Shown piece after piece: positions 63,991-64,000 of a stretch of 64,000 nt of DNA. Source of the stretch: Pithys albifrons albifrons (taxonomy: Eukaryota > Chordata > Aves > Passeriformes > Thamnophilidae); NCBI RefSeq assembly GCF_047495875.1, contig NC_092460.1, positions 37,734,054-37,798,053 of the forward strand. Reading direction: 5' to 3'. A model generated the notes under the pieces. That model saw only the letters and a list, made by a program, of their open reading frames with translations. It made no database searches and was not told where the DNA came from. Position 1 is the stretch's first letter; each line of letters begins with the position of its first letter. The translations under genes were made by a program, and so were the position numbers.

Positions 63991-64000
63991 TACCCCCGCA

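Noticed and set aside
1..64000. CRISPR arrays, operons, tRNA or rRNA genes, riboswitches
   Set aside because: None was seen. Split genes, CR1 and LTR repeats show this is vertebrate nuclear DNA.

Overview
This is vertebrate nuclear DNA, most likely from a bird. The genes are split by long introns and set in AT-rich non-coding DNA. The interspersed repeats are chicken-repeat-1 (CR1) LINEs, including one with the typical ATTCTATG tail, and LTRs of the kind found in bird endogenous retroviruses. No prokaryotic operon, CRISPR array, tRNA or rRNA gene was recognised.

Three protein-coding loci can be supported. (1) BPGM (bisphosphoglycerate mutase) is on the minus strand. Its two coding exons (37569-36969 and 28672-28494) join to an uninterrupted 259-residue protein with all catalytic residues. 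Its probable first, non-coding exon lies in a CpG-rich promoter near 40.75-40.9 kb. (2) A complete ten-exon aldo-keto reductase of the AKR1B (aldose reductase) type is on the plus strand at 52550-58359. It encodes 313 residues, every junction is GT-AG, and the exon lengths match the family. (3) A second AKR1B copy starts at 63562; only its first coding exon is inside the window. BPGM next to AKR1B genes matches the human 7q33 neighbourhood, where CALD1 lies beyond BPGM. CALD1 would therefore be expected to the left of this window; no caldesmon exon was recognised here.

Layout: 1-28 kb is gene-poor and carries an LTR-like block (6.9-7.1 kb), a second LTR-like block (11.7-12.0 kb), a CR1 tail (13.9 kb), a minus-strand ERV LTR fragment abutting a CR1 3' fragment (14.9-15.8 kb), a probable solo LTR with GACAG target duplications (16.0-17.0 kb), a nested local duplication (17.3-18.8 kb) and a solo LTR with GTTGC target duplications (26.6-27.2 kb). 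BPGM and its introns fill 28.5-40.8 kb, with another LTR near 33 kb and a CR1 near 36 kb. A CpG island spans about 40.55-41.5 kb. From 41.5 to 49.6 kb there is non-coding DNA with a possible hAT fragment and one unexplained terminal-exon-like reading frame (47.16-47.45 kb). A 2.5-kb decayed CR1 with endonuclease and reverse-transcriptase remnants ends about 0.4 kb before the first AKR1B promoter. From 58.4 to 63.3 kb is the spacer between the two AKR1B copies.

The loci belong to separate pathways. BPGM makes and breaks down 2,3-bisphosphoglycerate as a side branch of glycolysis. The AKR1B enzymes reduce aldehydes and sugars with NADPH. They are neighbours by conserved synteny, not parts of one pathway. 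All coordinates were read by eye; repeat family names come from recognised motifs, not from a database search.
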